DNA of 64,000 nt from Eupeodes corollae (lineage: Eukaryota; Arthropoda; Insecta; Diptera; Syrphidae), in assembly GCF_945859685.1 (NCBI RefSeq), contig NC_079147.1:101353525-101417524 (forward strand), written 5' to 3'. Numbering within the stretch: the stretch's first letter is position 1; every line of letters starts with the position of its first letter. The position numbers and the translations under genes are program-made. The notes beneath the pieces are model-generated. The model was not told the DNA's origin, did no database searches, and saw only the letters and a program-made list of their open reading frames with translations. Shown here one piece after another: positions 44,226-54,419 of this stretch.

Positions 44226-46774
44226 CCCTTTCACGCATATGGGACACATGTGTCCCCGACAGTTTTTACAGTTTTATGCAAAAGTTATTCGGTAAAATCA
44301 AGCTATGAGTTTGTTTTTGTAAACTTAAAAGAAGGCTTTACCATATTATTTTTGTCAAATATAAAAAAAAAAACAAATAAAAACAAAAAAAAATTGCGGT
44401 GAACTTGCAAGTTTTTAGTCTGCTGAACGTCTGATTTATTTTTTCGTTTTTATAATATTTTTTGATTTTTTGCGAGTGAGTGATTGATCATATTATTCTT
44501 TGGTAAGTATTTTATTAATTTTATCTGTTTTTCTTATTTTTCAATGACAAAGGGTACGAATTTTTGTGAATAATTGAAGTGGGACACTGTTGTCCCAGTA
44601 TGCACCAAAGGAGTATTTTCTAGTACATTTCATTATTACGCTAAATAGGAGTTTTTATGAGTTTGGGGGAACATTTGTCTTATAATGCAATACAAATATT
44701 GATGCATTTGTTTCAGAATATGTCTTCAAGAAGGAATAATGAATTTTCCTTACGCGAAAATGAGATTTTTGAAGTTTTAGTGGCTGATAACAGTGATGAC
44801 GAGGATGCATTGGTCTTAGATGAAGAAGATCAGCAGTTTTTGGCCCAAGACATAGATGCAGGTCTCTCAATTGTTGAAATTGAACCGAGCTCTTCACATA
44901 CAGTTGACGAAAATGTACAGGACGTAGAAGAAAGTCAAGGGCAGCAACAAAGAGTAGAAGCGAGGACGGGTTTGACACCGTCGTTCAACTGGAGGAAAAA
45001 CTCATATGACCCGTACCATTTCCATGAACAAGAAGGATATAAACATGGCGAAATTATGATTTCAACTGATTTTACTCCCTTGAAGATTTTCGATGCAGTG
45101 GCAAAGTTTGATCGATTACTTGATGAAATTATTATACCTGAATCGGAACGATACGCATTGCAAAATGGAAGACCTTTCGCTCTCACTAGTGCAGAGGCGA
45201 AGGCCTTTCTGGGGATGAACTACGTGATGGGATATCACATCTTGCCTACATTCCGCAGCTATTGGTCATCAGATCCTGATATGGGAGTTCCTTTCATTGC
45301 AAACGTAATGCCACTCAACCGTTTCGAAGAAATACGAAGGAACCTACATTTCAGTGACAATACAAATGAACCATCTAGAAGTCAATCTTCATATGATAGA
45401 GCATATAAGATACGCCCAGTGTTAGATCATTTCAACGACAGTTTTCAAAACGCTATGACAAACACAAAAACTCAAGCAATAGATGAGCATATGATTAAGT
45501 TCAAAGGTCACAATATTATGAAACAATATGTCAAAAATAAACCAGTAAAATGGGGATTTAAAATGTGGTGCAGATGTGATTCAAGGACTGGCTATCTATT
45601 TCAGTTTGACCTGTATACTGGAAAAAAACAAGGTGTTGCTGAAATTGGATTAGGAGAATCAGTGGTCTTACAACTTTGCAACGACCTTCAAAATTTGGGT
45701 TGTGAAATATATTTTGACAACTTTTTTAATTCTCCAAATCTGCAACATAAACTGGCAAACATGAACATAAGATCTTGTGGAACAGTTCGTTCAAATAGAA
45801 AGAATATTCCGAAAAATTTGCCTGCCGATAAAATGATGAAAAGAGGGCAAATATATGCGACTAGCTCACAAGGGATTTCCTTCATAAAATGGATGGACAA
45901 TAAAGCCGTTTTTATGTTGACAAATTTCCTGTCCCCAATTACCACTACTACGGTGAAAAGAAGAATGCACGGAAGTGGTGAGAAAATAAATGTCACATGT
46001 CCCGACGTTGTAGTAAAATATAATAAGAACATGGGAGGCGTTGATTTGATGGACCAAAGGAAAGTTTGCTATGAAGTTGATAGAAAAGCGAAAATCAAAT
46101 ATTATCTCAGACTATTCTTTGATTTGCTCGACATTGCAATGAACAACGCCTATATAATATACAGCAAATTGCATGATGACGAACTAGTTGAAGGAACATT
46201 GCTTTCGTGCCTAGAATTTCGACAAGTTATAAGTCGTTGCCTCATTGCTGATTTCTCGTCTCGTCAGAGAACACTACCATCTACAGTTATGACAAATAAA
46301 AGAATTGGTTACTTACAAACAAGGGGAACGCCATCTCATATTATGGTAAAAACAAATATAAGGAAGAGGTGTGTACAATGTGCCAAATCTCGTGTTGAAA
46401 ATCGCACTAACAATACTTGTTCAACATGCAACGTACACTTATGTTTCACATCGGAAAGAAATTGTTTCCAAGATTATCATTAAAATATTCTTTGTTTTCA
46501 ATAAAAAATGTTCAGTTCCTTTGATATATGCATTATTTGATTCACTTTATCTAATAAATTTCACCTTACATTGATAATATTAGTTTTATTCAAAACGGTC
46601 ATTTGCGCAACCTTTGACGCATACTGGGACACATTTGTCCCGTGTTAAAAAACACAGAAAAAATAACAAAATTAAAATTTTTTTATAATTTTATGTTTAA
46701 GTTGACCCTAATAGTCAATTATAACCATCATACAACTTTGTTTGTTTTTTAATAACACTATGTGCGTGTAAGGG
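44226..46774 (+). mobile_element. piggyBac element, copy 2, complete
   Basis: TTAA at 44222-44225 and 46775-46778; 2549 bp, same as copy 1. Every ORF start and end is offset from copy 1 by exactly 13976, and all predicted proteins on both strands are the same. GGGACA-N4-TGTCCC motifs at 44241-44256, 44581-44596 and 46626-46641. It lies in the intron of the adhesion gene upstream of the exon at 43322-43495, in the same direction as copy 1. Confidence 0.97.
44720..46483 (+). CDS. piggyBac transposase, copy 2
   Basis: Same protein as copy 1, with no differing residue in the conceptual translations: intact DDD core (D276, D354, D463 with D466, counted from the upstream ATG at 44657) and the C-terminal Cys/His domain. 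The start at 44720 is chosen as in copy 1, because a predicted intron at 44503-44716 would remove the upstream ATG. The poly(A) signal AATAAA is at 46500-46505. Two intact genes in one locus make this family a good candidate for current or very recent activity. Confidence 0.95.
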   Translation: MSSRRNNEFSLRENEIFEVLVADNSDDEDALVLDEEDQQFLAQDIDAGLSIVEIEPSSSHTVDENVQDVEESQGQQQRVEARTGLTPSFNWRKNSYDPYHFHEQEGYKHGEIMISTDFTPLKIFDAVAKFDRLLDEIIIPESERYALQNGRPFALTSAEAKAFLGMNYVMGYHILPTFRSYWSSDPDMGVPFIANVMPLNRFEEIRRNLHFSDNTNEPSRSQSSYDRAYKIRPVLDHFNDSFQNAMTNTKTQAIDEHMIKFKGHNIMKQYVKNKPVKWGFKMWCRCDSRTGYLFQFDLYTGKKQGVAEIGLGESVVLQLCNDLQNLGCEIYFDNFFNSPNLQHKLANMNIRSCGTVRSNRKNIPKNLPADKMMKRGQIYATSSQGISFIKWMDNKAVFMLTNFLSPITTTTVKRRMHGSGEKINVTCPDVVVKYNKNMGGVDLMDQRKVCYEVDRKAKIKYYLRLFFDLLDIAMNNAYIIYSKLHDDELVEGTLLSCLEFRQVISRCLIADFSSRQRTLPSTVMTNKRIGYLQTRGTPSHIMVKTNIRKRCVQCAKSRVENRTNNTCSTCNVHLCFTSERNCFQDYH

Positions 46775-46778
46775 TTAA

Positions 46779-47978
46779 TGAGATCTTAGCGTGAGATTTA
46801 TAAAAACTGATGATGGTTGGATAGGATAGGATAGAGCAGAGGGAGGAGTTCTTTATAAAGCTCCTCGTCTGGGTGCACATCTTTCAAAAGATTTCGATTT
46901 TAAATAAATAGTAAAGTGGAATGGGTATACTTCACGCTGCTTCACACAGACTAAAGTATCGTTTTCTTCTTAGACTCAATATTATCTTTGATGAGTTCTT
47001 CTTTTAGAATAACACATAGATGCAAAAAGTATTGATCCTTCCTTATCTTAAGATTTCGAAATGCACTTCATATCTACGTCTTCTATCACTTCTTCAAAGC
47101 TAATGGTTATCAATTAAAATTTATAATCGTACGAGAATCAAAGTAAACAACACGCAATAAAAAAAGCAAAAAAATACACCTTAATTATGAACTTTAATCT
47201 CAAAAGATTCAAAGTACATATCCGCTTTCATTTAAAAAATATATAGATAGGTACAACATTTTTGATCATTCTATAACTCTCAATTGAGGCAAAGTATATA
47301 TTTTATGGCGATGCTGATGGAAGAGCTTCCTATCTGCTTTTTATTAAGTAAATCCAAACCAAGATTCATCGTTAATTTGTATTGAAATTTATAGCTTGTC
47401 GACATGAATAAACGTAGCACGCAGAAAGATTCATCCCTAGCATCATCCCTAGCATCATTATCAGCAGCTTGATTAAATTCTAGGTAAATGCTATATCAAT
47501 TCCAAAGTATAGAGTTTTTCAAAAGGGAGAATGGAAAGATGGTCGATGGGAGAGGGGGGTGGGGGGGTGGGCTGTGTATGATTGATTTCACTTGATTTTG
47601 TATTAATATTAATTATGATGATTTTTCAGAACCATTGGAAAAATTGAGGTCAAGCAATGTTGGAGTTTTTTTTATTTTGAATAATTTATTTGGATATTTA
47701 AAAGCACGATGTGTATATGAGTACATAAATCATGTTTAATCCATTAATTATTATTACAGGTGCTTATTATTTTAAATATTTTTATAAATAAAGACAAATG
47801 TTGCGTATTTTTTTAAATTTTGCTAAAGATTAGTCTTCTGTAAACGAACTTTATTTTGCAAATAACGTACAATTCATTGTATTTATTATTATTATTATTA
47901 AACAACTATTTTAGCCTAATTCTGTGTCAACAATGAAAAACAATATAAGTCAAATTATGTCGAAGTTAATCAGAAGGA
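46779..47978. other. Intron DNA, includes a G-rich tract
   Basis: No exon or transposon recognised. A G-rich tract lies at 47548-47571 (listed separately), and an ATT run at 47882-47900. Confidence 0.45.
47548..47571 (+). other. G-quadruplex-type tract
   Basis: Four G runs on the plus strand (3, 6, 7 and 3 G) separated by AGA, T and T. This satisfies the usual G-quadruplex pattern. It is on the template strand of the minus-strand adhesion gene. Confidence 0.6.
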
Positions 47979-48256
47979 GTTTCATTTTTGTAGTTTAATA
48001 CTTAACAAGTCAAAATGATATTTTTCGATAAACTCACAAATTCCATCTTTAAAGTCTTCAATTGATTGTGGATTATTGGCATCAAAGACCTTATATTTCA
48101 CATAGCTACAAGGGAAAAAGTCTAAAGTTATTGAATAACAAGGCTTTGGTGGCAAATTGTAAACAACTTTCCACAAAATATCACAGTCTAGAAGATTTTC
48201 ATGCAAAAATGTTATTGTTTCGTTGTGTAGAATGTAGACATTCTATTGAAAAATCA
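47979..48256 (-). pseudogene. Tc1/mariner transposase, C-terminal remnant
   Basis: Minus-strand frame with HNETITFLHENL, then NLPPKPCYSITLDFFPCSYVK and NNPQSIEDFKDGICEFIEKY. This matches the mariner pattern W-P-P-R-S-x-D-L-T-P-L-D-x-F-L-W-G-Y-x-K followed by P-x-T-I-x-x-L-K. The third catalytic Asp position is not preserved (YSITLDFF). It probably continues from 53356-53510 across the nested insertions. Confidence 0.65.
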
Positions 48257-50840
48257 TAACCACATTCGTGTAGTACGGCTACAGAATGAATCTTTGTCTT
48301 CGACGGTACGACTGAGGTTGGGCTTCAGAGTATACTCACGACTATTCCTAGAAGCGCAAGTATTACGTTTGAATTGTTTAAGGGCAGAAATGCAGTTGGC
48401 TATTTCTCTAGAACACAAAAAGCTAAAAAAAACGTTAGAAAAGGGTAAGACAAGAAACTTTTCGACGATGTTAGAGCGACGTAATAGATTCAATGATGGA
48501 AGGTATTATCACCAATCAATCTAAATGCTCTACGTTCAATACTGTCCAAGAAGTTTACGTAAGTTGCAGGAGCACAAGCAGAGATAGGGCAGTTATATTC
48601 AAGCTTTGGACTTGTATAAGAATTGTTTATATCATCCTAATCAGAGATGAGAAAACCCAAACATTTTGAGGCATTTTTGGCGACATCGCGTATGTGATCG
48701 CTCCACAAAAGGTTAAGTAGGGATACACATACCGTAAATATTGAGATGTTCAGTCTCCTACAAGACATTGGGTTTTCGAAGCAAAGAATTCCAAGCGGTT
48801 TTTTATTCGCACATTTGAAAAAAAGGGATGTGATTCTGAAAACAAATATGATAAGGTGGTACTGTCACCAGCGAAACAATGTATTGGATTAGAAGTTGTG
48901 TAGACAGAAGACCATTAATAAAAATGAGAAAGAGTTGGAAATAGAACCGTGCCCTGGGGCACACCAGCATTTTTTTGTGGTTTTCATGTTTAATTTAATT
49001 ACCAATCTATGAAAACCGAAAGCACGCATATTTGATAAGAGAGTTTGATGCCAAATTCTTTCAAATGCTTTTAAATTATCAAATGCAGAAATCTAAATTT
49101 CTCCAAAACGATGTAAAGATTTGCTCTACTGTTCGGTGTGATGAACCATGAGATCGATCACTTGTGGACCTGTTGCTGCGAAAGCCGTACTGTCGGTCAT
49201 TAAGAAGCTTTCGATCTTCGAGATATTTCTTGAGCTGACAATTAATCAGCGTTTCCATAATCATGGAAACTTACTGACTTACTCAGGTGTTCAGACCTAT
49301 TAAGTCCGTTGGGAAGTAAGGGGCGTAGGGCCTCTACTACGCCTACGCCCCATAATGTAAGGTTTTTGGAGATGTGTTTCAACTTCTTCCAAACTCTTGC
49401 CTAGTGTCGCTGATTACGGTTGTCCATCTCTTTTTCCTTCTTGTATGAGCGGATTCCACTGCATTGCTTGGCCTGTAATGCAATCGTAACCTTTTCGAAG
49501 CGTATGTTCAATCCATTGCCACTTACGTCTTCGTATTATAAATTCATAATCTGTCCTTCTATGAAGAACCTCATTTGATATACGGTTTGGCCAGAAAATC
49601 CTTAAGATGTTACGAAGACATCTCTTTACGAAGGCTTGCAGCTTTCTTGTTATGTCTGAGGTAACCTTCCAAGTTCTGATTCGTCATTTCTGCGAATGTT
49701 ATTCCTCCAAATTTCTGACAGCATACCGAACACCGCTTTTGCTTTGCCGATAGGGCAGATGACACCTTGTTCGGTTTCGCCTTCGATGGAAACGATACTT
49801 CCAAGGTATTGAAAGCTCTCCACTTTTCCACCGGTTGCGAGAAAATAGTTATTTGAGAGGATGGTCGGGTTTCGAGGCTGATCATTTTTGTTTTGCCGTA
49901 ATTAATTTTTTAAAGCCCCACGGTTTTTGCTTCTCTCTACACACTTGTTGTCATTTGATGGAGTTCCATGATCCTATGAGAGGGTAAGCAAACATCATCC
50001 CCCTAATCCTAATCCAAGTGTTTTAAATAGGATGTCAAAGTCCATTGGGTCCTTCCGCTACTTGACAGAGCTGAAAGTAGTACATCGCTTATCAATAACA
50101 AAAACAATATTGGCAACAGAATACAGTCCCGTATGACTCCACTTCGGATTTCAAAATCATCTGACAACCAACCATCGATCGTGCGAAACGTGTCACGTGG
50201 ATGCCATGGATGGGATGCTTCTCCTCCACAAAGCTAACCAGACAAACTCCCTGTTAACGCTATCAAAGGCCTTCTCGAAGTCGATGAACAGCAGGTGTAG
50301 TGGTGATCGATATTCATCGCAATGTTCAATAATGCTTCGCAGGGTGTTGATATCATCAATACAGGAATCCAGCGCGGAATCCTGATTGTTCGGAATCGAG
50401 TGTAGCCTGCTGGTGTTCTCTGATGTGTTCCAGTATGATTTTTGCTTCTATTTGGCAACAGCAGGTAGACCGCAATTTCCTCTCCAGTTTTTGCATTGTT
50501 TAACATCTCCATTGAACTTGACGATCATTCTTTTCACTCATCAGGGAAGCTTTCGTTGTTCCAGGCTTCTTTTATGAGCGGATGAAGCAGCTCGCTTAAA
50601 GTTGGCCCTGCTTGTAACAGCTCTGTGGGAATTTCATCAAGTCCCACCGATTTGTTGTTCTTAAGTGCTTTAACTGCACAACGATCTCATCTTTACTGGG
50701 AGGTGCGGTGCGGATTCGGGGATTAGTTTATTCAGGCATTGTCTGCACGTTGTTTGCAAATAATAGGTTTAAAACTGAGGAAAAGTGTTCTTTCCACCTT
50801 CTAACTTGCTCATCCACCGAACTTATCACAATACCGTCTA

Positions 50841-52582
50841 CTTAATAACTTCCCATAGGAAGTTATTGTAATGGGTCCGATTTGTCAAATTGAAAATTTT
50901 GACATTTCTCGACGTTTCAAGGTCCCTAGAGTCGAAATAAAAGATTTTTAGAAAGATGTCTGTGCGTGCGTGTGTACGTACGTTCGTACGTCCGTACGTC
51001 CGTACGTCCGTACGTTCGCGACGTTTTTTCGTCGTCCATAGCTCAAGAACCAGAAGAGATATCGACTTCAAATAAATGTTGTTATACAGATAATAAGGCA
51101 GAAAGATGCAGAAAAGGCGCTCAAGAAAATTGCGTGGGTGGTTTTTTTACCATAGCAGTTTAAAAAAAAGGTGAAAATTTTGGTTAACCCTAAATATCTT
51201 ACGAACCAAAAACAATAGAGACTTGAATTAAATTTTATATAATAAACTGTAACGTAATCTCAAAGAAATATATTTTTTGAAAAAAATCTATTTAACGGTT
51301 TTTTTTCTAAATCAAAAAAACTGAAAAAAAAAATTTGTCACCTCCTAAATTTAACGACTAACATATGATTTCATCTCCAAAACAATTTCGAGCAACGGAG
51401 AATAATGTTTTTGAAATCTGATAAAATTTTGAGAAAAATCGAATTGAAAGTTTTTTTTATAAAAAATAAAAATCTAAAAAAAACATTACTCTAAGTTCGT
51501 AAAAATTAAAAATCGATTCAAATATCTTTTCAAAAACTTAAAATTTAGGCTTCAAGCTTATTTTATCTTATAAAAAATATTGTTTTCAACATTCAGTAAA
51601 ATTTTGAGGAAAATAGAATTGACAGTTTTTTTACAAAAAATAAAAACCTAAAAAAAAATGAATAAAAGTTGGTAAAAATTGATTTTCGACTCAAATATAT
51701 TTTCAAAAATTTGAGATATTGGCTTTAATTTACTTTTATCTGTTAAAAAATATTGTTGTCAACATTCAACAAAATTTTGAACAAAATCGAATTGACAGTT
51801 TTTTTTATAAAAAATTAAAAACCGAAAAAAAATTAACAAAAGTTGGTAAAAATTGAATATGGATTCAAATATCTTTTCAAAAACTTGAAAGTTAGACTTC
51901 AAACTTATTTTATCTTATAAGAAATATTGTTTTAAGCATTCTGAAAGATGTTGAGAAAAATCGAATTGACAGTTTTTTTACAAAAAATAAAAACCTTAAA
52001 AAAAATTTATAAAAACTGGTAAAAATTGATTTTCGACTCAAATATCTTTTCAAAAATTGTAGATATTGGCTTTTAACTACTTTTATCTTCCAAAAAATAT
52101 TGTTGTTAACATTTAGTAAAATTTTGTAAAAAATCGAATTGATAGTTTTTGTACAAAAAATTAAATACCTAAAAAAAAATTTTACAAAAGTTGGTAAAAA
52201 TTGATTTTCGACTCAAATATCTTTTCAAAACTATAAAATATTGGCTTCAAACTAATTTTATCTTATAGAAAATATTGTTTTCAACGTTCGATAGAATTTT
52301 GAAGAAAATCGAGTTGACAGTTTTTTTACAAAAAATAAAACTCTAAAAAAAAAACAATACTAAAACTTGGTAAAAATGTACTTTCGACTCAAATAGCTTT
52401 TCAAAAACTAAAAATATTGGATTCAAACAGTCCGTTTTTCATAAAAAATAAAATCTATAAAAAATAGTACGCAAATTTGGTAAAATTGATACTAGTACAT
52501 ATAGACAAACTTTTAAGCAAGACAAATCGACAGACGGGATGGGAAGTTATCAGTGTGGGTCGCATCCCAGCCTCTTTTTTTA
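50841..52582 (+). repeat. Repeat A, most complete copy
   Basis: About 1.74 kb. Left end: hairpin AATAACTTCC-CATA-GGAAGTTATT at 50845-50868. Then conserved blocks (GATTTTTAGAAAGATGTCTG at 50943, a tandem of TACGTCCG/TACGTTCG at 50977-51018, CATAGCTCAAGAACCAGAAG at 51038). Then about six tandem units of 173-176 bp between about 51380 and 52430, and a 3' end (AAGCAAGACAAATCGACAGA, GGGATGGGAAGTTATCAGTG, GTCGCATCCCAGCCTC, T run). No protein-coding capacity seen. Confidence 0.85.
51380..52430 (+). repeat. Tandem array inside Repeat A, about 175-bp unit
   Basis: Each unit holds TTTTGAGAAAAATCGAATTG-like, AAAAATAAAAACC-like and TTTCGACTCAAATATCTTTTC-like blocks. The first block recurs near 51424, 51600, 51773, 51943, 52118 and 52294, a steady spacing of about 170-176 bp. 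Confidence 0.75.
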
Positions 52583-53355
52583 TTAGGTATTGCTTTGAGC
52601 TTTGTGCACCGGTCAGCTCTTTGGGTATTCTGTAAACGGGCCTGCTGTCGCACCTGTTTGCAGCTTCTTCTGCTTCTTGCGCCAATGCGTTGATGTAGTT
52701 ACGATTGTCGCGGCACACACTGCGTAGAACCTCTCTCTTTTTGTAAATGCTATCGGTCGATAATTAGAAATGGAGTAGGTTTCACCATTTTTGGGAATAG
52801 GCTAGACAAATGCTGTTTTCCATCTACTCGGAACGGTACCTGATGAATAGGATGTAAAAGCTAAAGCAGTGGTTTTGCCGTCGCAAAACGCGGGGGTACC
52901 ATCCGGATCAGATCTTGTAGGACTTTCGCCACAATACGTGTGCGAAAAAAGATTTGCGCCACAAGATGACTAATGCGCTTAGGCTAGGCGGTCATAACAC
53001 TCACTGGCGGCGAACGGTCCAGCAAAGAGATATGATTTCTCGAAAAAGCTAAGATATGAAGTGTTATGGACAATGAACGTGGGAATTGAGAAGGAATTCA
53101 TCATGTTTTTTGCGTATGTCCAAACATTTTTACTGTTTTTGAGACATTGAAGTATTGTTTCCCGTAATTTTTGGTCTTGTAAAAATTTGGTTCATCAATT
53201 ATGGACGTTGCAGGCTTTCCTTTTCCTTTGCTTGAACTTATTCCGGTTTTCTTCAGTTTAATTGGCCTTAAAACAACGGAAACTTACCTCCTGCACCATA
53301 ATAAGCTTACAGTTTGAATCAAACCATGCGTTTTCTTTAGGTCCGTTGCATTTAA

Positions 53356-53510
53356 CCCTATCTCATTTTCGATAATTCTGCGTGGAACATAACCTACGAG
53401 GAGAAAATAAGCCTCATCAGTAAAGATGACTTTTTTTCGATGAAAATCAATCGATCCGACCAGTTTGAGTTTTTTTGTCAACTGAGTTTTAAAACCGTTA
53501 AGACATGGGT
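53356..53510 (-). pseudogene. Tc1/mariner transposase, central remnant
   Basis: Minus strand: KTQLTKKLK, then IDFHRKKVIFTDEAYFLLVGYVPRR. This fits the mariner block F-x-x-K-I-I-F-S-D-E-A-H-F with the first or second catalytic Asp (TDEA). Together with 47979-48256 it suggests one mariner copy split by later insertions, with about 100 residues lost at the break. Confidence 0.65.
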
Positions 53511-53529
53511 CTCTGCACATTTAATGGTG

Positions 53530-54419
53530 TGATGTCATTCGTGGAATGCCTTATTTTTAAAGATCCACAAAGAATTTTTAGTGAGTTTCAACAATTTACA
53601 TGCTTTTTTCAATAGTCTATCGTTTCATTTTAAGTAATGGCTTAGTATTTATTTGTGAAGTGTAAAAAACCTGAAACATCCTTATAAGCAGGTTTTTCAA
53701 AATGAAACCTCTTATTGAAATAAGCTCTGTCCAATTCCTTAAAAAAATTGAAAATTAAAATTTAAGAATCAGAGAAAAAGAGTAACGTAAATAAGCCTGA
53801 ACTGTGAAGCCCATGGGTCACAATAAGTGGATTTAAGATGTTATACCTACAATCTTATTCAGTCAAGAATAAAACAATGAAGAGAAATATTTTCTTTTGT
53901 TTGGCTATACTTCAAATTATGATAGTTTTTTTAAGAAATCATAAACAAAATTAAAGGAAAAACAATTTCAATTTATTTTCAAACATATTTTCTTCCTAAA
54001 AATAAAAATAGTTTAATTTCGCCCAGCAATTCAAAAAATTATGTTTTCATATTTTCAATAGAATTAAAAATAATAATTCCAAGAATTGTTTACTTCAAGT
54101 CGAAGTCCTTGGATACATTTGTTATTTCTGGTTAATGATTCTAACGAATTCAAAGAGGTTTCATTTTGGTGTCTGTTGCGACAAAAATAAAAATAAAATG
54201 TTTCTCGAAAGCTTTGAAACTTTAATACTACCTGAAGCAAAATATATTTCTGTATTGAAATATTTGAGGAGTTGTTTATTGGAAGTGTCGAGAATATATT
54301 TATAACCAAAAGTTAATTTAACGATCAGCCAAAGTCTGCGTGATAGTGCACCCTAAAGCATAAGTCGACCTTTAGCGGACCACGATTTGGTGCATTTTGT
54401 GTCGTGAATCGGGCCAGAT
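53530..54419. other. Unassigned intron DNA
   Basis: AT-rich; nothing supported. Part may be the flank of the mariner remnant. Confidence 0.4.

Larger units (their letters stand above)
49265..52736 (-). mobile_element. RTE-2 LINE, 5'-truncated, split by Repeat A
   Basis: The 3' tail at 49265-49275 (degraded GTAA units) is followed on the minus strand by the C-terminal RRRKW-type tail, a region coding for a KTKMISLETRPSS-like segment (about 49880), the RT palm (HLLFIDFEKAF-type at about 50280) and fingers (to about 50840). The linker lies beyond Repeat A at 52583-52736 (CRDNRNYINALAQEAEEAAN, then YRIPKELTGAQSS). Many frame breaks. Confidence 0.75.
48257..53355 (-). mobile_element. J1 LINE split by RTE-2, lying inside the mariner remnant
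   Basis: RT C-terminal half at 48257-49264 (with DRKLLNDRQYGFRSNRSTSD at about 49200 and CISALKQFKRNTCASRN at about 48400, ending abruptly at SRTTRMW) and the linker plus RT N-part at 52737-53355. The two meet exactly in the RT when compared with the copy at 23586-26700. The 3' end is missing beyond 48257, so the J1-mariner border was not a simple insertion or has since been altered. Confidence 0.75.

Noticed and set aside
50838..51163. ORFs rich in VRTYGRTNVRT-type repeats
   Set aside because: They are translations of the TACGTCCG tandem at the start of Repeat A, not protein genes.
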